Below are positions 19,519 to 24,714 of a stretch of DNA of 24,714 nucleotides, in pieces. The DNA is from Seminavis robusta (taxonomy: Eukaryota; Bacillariophyta; Bacillariophyceae; Naviculales; Naviculaceae), in NCBI GenBank assembly GCA_903772945.1, contig CAICTM010001670.1, positions 1-24,714 of the forward strand, in the 5' to 3' direction. A model generated the notes under the pieces. That model saw only the letters and a list, made by a program, of their open reading frames with translations, did no database searches and had not been told where the DNA came from. How positions within the stretch are numbered: the stretch's first letter is position 1; each line of letters begins with the position of its first letter. A program made the translations under genes and the position numbers.

Positions 19519-19803
19519 TCACACTGGGATGGTACGGTACCACACAGAGCAACAATAGCCGTTACGTTCCTCAAGATAATGATCAATCACTCGCTCTCAT
19601 GGTCCGCTTCTGGAATGAAGCAAAGGCAGGCGAACTGCTGAAGCTGTCCTAAACCAAGCAAAGCCTGTAGGTAGATGAAGTAAAATATATTTACGATTTT
19701 ACCATCACATAACCCTTCCTCGTAGTCTTCAAGAAAAGATACTTTTTAACGGTCTTGCTTCGTCCGTCCGAACACCAAAGAACCCAGTGATTGACACAAC
19801 GCC
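19519..19803. other. Divergent gap upstream of the small spliced gene
   Basis: This gap should carry the promoter and 5' UTR of the rightward 73-residue gene and perhaps the 5' end of the leftward three-exon gene. A perfect 5' splice-site word, GTAAGT, lies on the minus strand near 19475 and could belong to a further leader exon. No other feature is supported. Confidence 0.4.
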
Positions 19804-20130
19804 ATGGCCCAGCTCATTGCCGATGCAGCTACCGGTGGTACCGGTCCACCGTACCGCAAACCTCAAGCGCACCATAGCTTCACTAAGACTCGTCCCAAAG
19901 CCCGCTGGAGAGCATACTGGTACCGGTATGTCATTCAGCCAGCATGTTTAGAAGCCACTGACTAGCTAGTACTGCGTAAGAGATGTGTGGCTTTAGAAAT
20001 GCATTAAATTTTACAGTATTCGTCTTTCAGCTACATGCACAAGAACGACTTCAGAGCCGAAACGTCCAAGTACGGAGCTGAGCGCAACCTGGATGAGCCC
20101 CCATCCACCCGTTCACTTGCAATGTTTTAA
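19804..20130 (+). CDS. Small two-exon gene, 73-residue basic protein
   Basis: Exon 1 is 19804-19925 (122 nt) and exon 2 is 20031-20130 (100 nt). They join through a 105-nt intron with a good donor (GTATGT) and acceptor (TCTTTCAG), splitting an Arg codon (CG|C). Unspliced, the frame stops 14 codons into the intron. The product starts MAQLIADAATGGTGPPYRKP, has a basic aromatic centre (KARWRAYWYRYMHKNDF) and an acidic-to-polar tail ending SLAMF. There is no signal peptide and no membrane segment. Codon choice in both exons looks like a real gene, and the aromatic centre spans the splice junction, which supports the model. I do not recognise the family; a small subunit of an organellar or ribosomal complex is one possibility, but that is a guess. 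The donor overlaps a TACCGGTA palindrome. Confidence 0.7.
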
Positions 20131-20437
20131 GACAAAGCTAGTGTTGGAAACCAACCAAGGAACCTTCACAGGGAACCCCGCAACCAGCGTTTTGGCCTCA
20201 GATTCTTCTCATTGCTTCTCAAATGATTCGATTGAATCGATCAATACGAGCGTCATGTTGCGCACTGGCTTGTTGGGACTGGGTATTGAGTCGATGATCC
20301 CCAAGTCGTTGACACCCAACCATGTCAAGCAGGTTGGAACGGTGCATCCAACAAGCAACAAGCAACAAGTGTGACGAGTCCAGTCGAGTCACCTCACCGC
20401 ACCCCACCACTAATTAACTAATTAGAATCAAATCAAT
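20131..20437. other. Convergent gap between the small gene and the transporter gene
   Basis: This gap holds the 3' ends of both flanking genes. A near-palindrome, GATTCGATTGAATCGATC, lies near 20226 and resembles the recurrent GATTCGATT words elsewhere in the window. A/T-rich sequence (ACTAATTAACTAATTAG) lies just before the transporter stop codon. No gene is supported. Confidence 0.45.
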
Positions 20438-22699
20438 TCATATTATAGCCGTCAGGCGCCCCGTGTTGGCATCCACCATGCTCCCTCCTGCTGGTCCCCG
20501 TCGTTTGGAGGCACCTTCCGCGCCCCGATGATGATGGTCTTGACGAGACACCAAGACTTCGTCGTGATGGTACAAGTGGTTGTTCAAGTCACTCGATGAC
20601 AGCTTCTGTTGATCTTTTTGACTCTGATAGAAATGAAATTCTTGCAGTTCCACTCGTAGTTCGTGCGTTCGTTTGGGATGAAGATCGAAATAGGACCATA
20701 CCCAGAGTTGCAGAATCGAACACACAAAGGGTGGCAACACCAGTAGATAGTACAGGACTTGCTGTGGCCGATAGGGATAGAGATCCAACAACGTGGCTGC
20801 CAAGATTGGTAATAACGATTGCATGGGTTTGCAAATCAGTGTGGCGGCCCCGAGTAGGAGTCCGGCGAGAGATGGTTCATTGACACGTCGTTGTTGGGCA
20901 TGATATTGTTTGAGTTCCAGTACCAGATCGGAGACGCAGAGATAGAATCCTGCCGCTCGCAAGGCTTCACTTCCCACGGCATAAATGACAAGAAAACACA
21001 AGATCCATGCCGTCGACGCCGGTGTCGCTAGCAGGAGTGTGATACTGGACAGACCCCACAAGATGGCAATCATGACGGTGTAGACACGGGGATATCCGTA
21101 CCATCGAATGGGAATGTAGAATAATAGTGTCATGACTTGCTGGAGCGGCCGTAACAGCGTCAACGACCAATCACTGACAACATGTGGCACATCGACAAGG
21201 AGTTGATCGACGAATGTTTTGAAGAATGTTTGGACGAAGTGTGTTTGCATTTCGAGCAGCATTTCGAGTACGATCCATCGTCGGAAATTGGAATGATTCC
21301 ACAAATCTTGCATGGCTTGACGCCAATTGATGGGGTTGTTTGTGGTTGTATTGGTATTGGAATTGGTAGTAGAGTTGTGTTGTTGTTGTGGATGAGAGAT
21401 TCGAGTTTTCTTTTCCTTGGGAATGGCGACGGTCCATCCTTTGCAACAACTCTGGAGGAGCGTTTTCCAAAAGGGCTCGGATGGTTGTGGTTGTTTTCGT
21501 GGTGACGCTGGTGAGTTTCGTCTCTGTTGTTGTTGTCCGGAAATGATTCCCTGTGCGGTTCCAAAGGTAGTAATGGAAAGGAACGCAATGGCCATGACAA
21601 AGCATTGAAATGTCCGCAATGCCGTCGTGTCGAATAAATGCACTCCAACCGTGGCAACAATGACCGAGGCAATGAGATTGTACGCTTGACTAGATGACAT
21701 GTTTTGTACTCGTTCTTGATCGGTCATGTTGTGATCGTCCGAAACGGCACTGGCAAGTGAAATGGTCATGATGGTCGATGCGGTATCGTAGAGTGTCATG
21801 GAGAATACAAAATGAGCTCCATCCAGTAGTTGCCAACCAAAGTATTGGAATGTACTTGTAGGAGTAGATTGTGGCTGTGGATCGTCGTCTTCCAGACTAC
21901 TATTGCCGTCTTTGTCATGCAGTTGCAAGTAGTGTGAATTCCAGAATCGTCCAAACAACAAGACAAAGGAAATCGACAATAGGACCCCCAAACACCCGAC
22001 CAGATCGGATCGATCCAATTTGCGACTGGCCACTTGCGAATCCAACCATCCGACGGCCCAAAGTGTCGATGCCGTACTACACGCAGAGAAGACAATGCGT
22101 CCAAAACTGTAGGTCGTCAACGGCAAATGATATGCCCGTAAAAACAAATCGACGTGAAACAATCCAAAGAGTGTATCCAGACAACACAACACAACGCCCG
22201 CTAGTGTGAGACCGCGTAAAATGTGTTGATCCAAATCGGCCGTCGTGAATGCCTTGGGAATGTTCCGTAATCGATGATTGTAACTATTATTGTCGTAGTC
22301 GGAATTGTAGTCACGAGAGGATTGGTGTTGTAACGAAGTAGTAGTATCAAATGTAGCATCAAATGGAGATTGACGTCGTGGAGGTGGAGACGGATGGTGC
22401 TGTGGTAACACGGATTGTTGATGATCTTGTGGATTACTACCACTAGTAGTAGGAGATGTCGTAGTAGAGGATGTATCGGGTGGAAATGTTCGGGGTGGAG
22501 CCGGTGGTGACGATTTGGACCGCTTCATGACGGAAACCATGGGTCGTTCATACTGGGGAGTACCAGTACTAATATTGTTGTTGGGATGTGGAGAAGTCAT
22601 GGGAGTGGATGATGCCGAAGAGGCTTCCAGTTCCAACAGACTTATTGCAGCCGTCGTAGTGATGTACTTGTTGTTCGGTCTTCGTTGGCGGTGGTCCAT
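20438..22699 (-). CDS. MFS-type multi-pass membrane transporter
   Basis: 753 residues, single exon, ATG at 22699. Residues 1-~155 are a cytosolic-type tail rich in Ser, Pro, Thr, Asn and Gln. Eleven to twelve hydrophobic segments follow, including LRGLTLAGVVLCCLDTLFGLF, DLVGCLGVLLSISFVLLFG, AYNLIASVIVATVGVHLF, VMIAILWGLSSITLLLA, ILCFLVIYAVGSEALRAAGF and YYLLVLPPFVCSILQLWVW. They fall into two halves separated by a long polar loop with Gln and Asn/Thr runs (HPQQQHNSTTNSNTNTTTNN), the usual 6+6 MFS layout. The segment SLAGLLLGAATLICKPMQSL near the end resembles the TMEM180/MFSD13A branch and, more distantly, sugar:cation symporters; this placement is tentative. The C-terminal ~75 residues are polar and His-rich. 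Substrate and membrane are unknown. There is no signal peptide, and the first membrane helix would act as anchor. Confidence 0.75.
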   Translation of the reverse strand: MDHRQRRPNNKYITTTAAISLLELEASSASSTPMTSPHPNNNISTGTPQYERPMVSVMKRSKSSPPAPPRTFPPDTSSTTTSPTTSGSNPQDHQQSVLPQHHPSPPPRRQSPFDATFDTTTSLQHQSSRDYNSDYDNNSYNHRLRNIPKAFTTADLDQHILRGLTLAGVVLCCLDTLFGLFHVDLFLRAYHLPLTTYSFGRIVFSACSTASTLWAVGWLDSQVASRKLDRSDLVGCLGVLLSISFVLLFGRFWNSHYLQLHDKDGNSSLEDDDPQPQSTPTSTFQYFGWQLLDGAHFVFSMTLYDTASTIMTISLASAVSDDHNMTDQERVQNMSSSQAYNLIASVIVATVGVHLFDTTALRTFQCFVMAIAFLSITTFGTAQGIISGQQQQRRNSPASPRKQPQPSEPFWKTLLQSCCKGWTVAIPKEKKTRISHPQQQHNSTTNSNTNTTTNNPINWRQAMQDLWNHSNFRRWIVLEMLLEMQTHFVQTFFKTFVDQLLVDVPHVVSDWSLTLLRPLQQVMTLLFYIPIRWYGYPRVYTVMIAILWGLSSITLLLATPASTAWILCFLVIYAVGSEALRAAGFYLCVSDLVLELKQYHAQQRRVNEPSLAGLLLGAATLICKPMQSLLPILAATLLDLYPYRPQQVLYYLLVLPPFVCSILQLWVWSYFDLHPKRTHELRVELQEFHFYQSQKDQQKLSSSDLNNHLYHHDEVLVSRQDHHHRGAEGASKRRGPAGGSMVDANTGRLTAII

Positions 22700-23133
22700 G
22701 GCATGGGACAGTAATGAATGAGGTTTCTTTTTCTGCTCTTCAGCTTAGCAAGTAATAAGTAGCCAGTAGAAGCTCTCTAGTATGGTATCTATTCTGTAGA
22801 GTCTAGTCTACAAATGAAAAGCCAGATAGTGTTTGTGGTATGCACCAGTTTCTGCATTCTTGCTGGAAAATAGAAAAGGCGACGGCGTCTTGTGGTACCA
22901 CACACAGACGCGTGTGCCGTTCGGAACTTGGGCAAGCTCATGGTCGCGCTTCTCCAACTTCTTCTTGGTTCCTGCTGAGCATTAGAGTTCAGGTTTTGCT
23001 TCCAAGCGACAACAACATAAAGCAACGACGAAGATCCAAAGAAATCCATCGTCGTCATCGAATGCATATCCGCTACTAGTAGCTAGAATGCATGGCTCTC
23101 CACTCTCCACTTCGTACTTGAAATAAGAAATGA
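22700..23133. other. Divergent promoter region, transporter and methyltransferase genes
   Basis: The two flanking genes are transcribed in opposite directions away from this 0.43-kb gap, so it should contain both promoters. Short open frames on both strands show no domain. I see no clear core motif and nothing else of note. Confidence 0.5.
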
Positions 23134-23885
23134 ATGGAAACCACCATGACGAAGAAGGACACCCCCATATCGACGTTGAATGACGACGACAAGACCTCCA
23201 GAGTATTAGAACAAGAAGCATCTGCTACCTTTCTCACCAATAGTCCGAGCAGCATCCCTACATTGTCGCCGGTGCCAGCGTCGCCTTATTGGTCCATCTG
23301 AGTGCCCTGCTCAGTTTGCCACCCGCTATTCGAGGCCGCGGAGCTCCGTATTTACCAACGTCCAAGAAACACGGAACTGCCATGTTTCAACAACTCCAAC
23401 AACAGTTGGCCGTTAGTAGACTCCACAAGAGCAAGTCACTGACATTTGTCGATTTGGGCAGTGGCGATGGTCGATTGGTCTTTCGAGCGGCACGACAGGG
23501 CATTTTTTCCACCAGTATTGGCTACGAAATCAATCCCATTCTGCATGCCGTTGGTCAATCCCGACGTTTGTTGCAAGCTCCCAAATATTGGCATTCCACC
23601 CAATTTTATTGGAGAGATATCTGGAAGGTCGATTTGCAACAAGCCGACGTGGTGGCCGTGTACGGGCTGGGGCCCATTATGGAACCACTCGGTGTCAAGC
23701 TACGAGACGAATTAAAACCCGGATCCATTGTCGTGTCCAATGTATTCTCTATTCCGGGATGGAAACCAGAAGGGACCAGTCGACATGGGACATATGTGTA
23801 TGTGGTGCCAGACGAGTTGAACGAACACAATAAAAATAACCACAAGAAGGATGAAGAAGCACACACAAGCAATCACGGATCATGA
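23134..23885 (+). CDS. ATPSCKMT: FAM173/ATPSCKMT-type protein lysine methyltransferase
   Basis: The methyltransferase frame is open from 23244 to 23885. It contains a hydrophobic N-terminal anchor (ASVALLVHLSALLSLPPAIR), then the family motif APYLPT. The SAM-binding motif I is LTFVDLGSGDGRLVF, followed by an acidic strand, GYEINP. Downstream are FYWRDIWKVDL and VVAVYGLGPIMEPL, matching the eukaryotic FAM173 pattern. Known members methylate a lysine of the mitochondrial ATP synthase c-subunit or an ANT carrier; the same role here is inferred. The region before the anchor is out of frame with the nearest ATGs: an ATG at 23134 opens a frame that joins in phase 0 if a 41-nt intron (23203-23243, GTATTA...CAATAG) is removed. 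That is unusually short, so a sequencing indel or a different first exon is possible. The first in-frame ATG without splicing (23382) would delete the anchor. The C-terminal tail is Asn/Lys/His-rich. Confidence 0.75.
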
Positions 23886-24504
23886 CCATTGAAGAATGAA
23901 TCAACTGTTAGTTAATAATTCAGACCCAGTGATAAAAGAACAGGATGCAACAACTTCGAGGGGAAAGGCAATGTGTCTGACAATCCACAAACGCGCGAAG
24001 AACTACGAGGACGGCCCGGACTGATGATTTTTAAGTTGTCCGTGATGTGTCCTTTCCGCTCTTTTGGGAGCTGCTGTTATTGCCTGTTTCTGGCCAGCGA
24101 TAGAAACTCTAGGTTCTCATACCGTGCTGCTACAACTACAACAACTAGTAGATATTCTAAAAGTAACAACAACTAGCAACTATTAGTAATTGTTACTCTA
24201 CGCAAAGTACTTTAGATGGCACGGCCCGAATCATGCGGTCGCCTTCACGCTGCCGCGGTGGAGCCCACCAGTTCCTCCTCTTCTGCTTCATTCAGGCGTT
24301 CCTCTGCTGAGATAAGAATTCTTCTACCCAGACTCTTGTTCGCCCGCTGGTTTCCCGCAGCAACTCCTCTTCATTGAAAGGGCAGCCATTTTCCATGGCA
24401 TATTAGGATTTGAGGTACTTTCATTATAAGAGAAGATTGGGAGAGCGAGAGCACAGGCAGCCCAAGACACAGGTTAGTGCATCCCACGTGCAACGAGACG
24501 CGTC
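23886..24504. other. Gene-free stretch downstream of methyltransferase gene
   Basis: No convincing coding region. The first part (to about 23940) is the likely 3' UTR of the methyltransferase gene. A/T-rich, ACAACT-rich sequence (about 24130-24200) and a C/T-rich segment (about 24240-24370) are present without recognisable function. Confidence 0.45.
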
Positions 24505-24714
24505 ATGCATACGCAGATTCCAAATTGTCGCATGCAAGGAGCATATTTGGCAGTTCTGCATCCCTGGACAGCTGTCATGGGCATTACTGCAGATTCCAAA
24601 TCCCGCCAAGCACCAGCAGCAGCACATATTGTTTCATCCCACGGGCATGGTCATGGGCATACTGCAGGCTTCCAAATGTCATGCAAGGCAGCCTAAGCAT
24701 TCCTGGCTCCAGAT
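24505..24714. repeat. Imperfect short direct repeats at the right edge
   Basis: The word CAGATTCCAAAT occurs at about 24511 and 24591, and a variant CAGGCTTCCAAAT at about 24665. The first and third are followed by CGCATGCAAGG and GTCATGCAAGG, with a related CATCCCTGG or CATTCCTGG downstream. GGGCATTACTGCAG and GGGCATACTGCAG precede the second and third. The arrangement looks like a decayed tandem array that may continue beyond the window. A 63-codon open frame across it reads His/Gly repeats and is not called as a gene. Confidence 0.6.

Noticed and set aside
20093-20374. 93-codon plus-strand open frame after the small gene
   Set aside because: It begins inside exon 2 of the small spliced gene in another frame and has no protein-like features of its own.
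1-24714. tRNA and rRNA genes
   Set aside because: Scanning by eye for the conserved T-arm GTTCRA words with matching acceptor stems gave no acceptable cloverleaf, and no rRNA-like blocks were seen. A covariance-model search would be more sensitive.

Overview
The window looks like nuclear DNA from a photosynthetic stramenopile, most likely a pennate diatom. This is inferred from several features: small GT-AG introns (about 60-105 nt), genes on both strands with short gaps, Asn/Gln/Ser-rich N-termini, a HAMP/Cache receptor, a Golgi-type sulfotransferase, and a decayed reverse-transcriptase fragment. There is no operon logic, no rRNA, and I recognised no tRNA. The species cannot be named from the sequence alone.

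Layout. 1-3173 (minus): large Cache-HAMP receptor with one intron, running off the left edge. 3174-5785: gene-poor, holding a diverged ~245-nt direct repeat pair and an AGCT microsatellite. 5920-6661 (minus): DUF1810-family protein with a probable 11-codon first exon. 6662-7364: gene-free, with a perfect 33-nt tandem duplication. 7365-8144 (minus): secreted protein of unknown function. 8145-9481: gene-free. 9482-10873 (minus): secreted or organelle-targeted HAD-like protein with an altered motif I. 11124-12386 (plus): 5'-truncated reverse transcriptase. 12864-14512 (minus): secreted L-type lectin with a repetitive basic stalk, whose reading frame needs an intron. 15360-16643 (plus): type II membrane sulfotransferase.

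16992-19021 (minus): three-exon gene I do not recognise, with Cys/His motifs suggestive of a papain-like fold. 19804-20130 (plus): two-exon gene for a 73-residue basic protein, too short per exon to appear as a normal ORF. 20438-22699 (minus): MFS-type multi-pass transporter. 23134-23885 (plus): FAM173/ATPSCKMT-type lysine methyltransferase whose N-terminus needs a very short intron or a corrected frame. 23886-24714: no gene, but short imperfect repeats at the right edge.

The genes do not form an obvious pathway. Three encode secretory-route proteins (secreted protein, lectin, sulfotransferase) and two encode membrane proteins (receptor, transporter). The most interesting items are the unrecognised three-exon gene, the hidden 73-residue gene, the repeat-stalk lectin, and two short DNA words (TACCGGTA and GATTCGATTCATT) that occur far more often than chance predicts. 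All intron calls rest on splice-site and frame logic only; transcripts would decide them.
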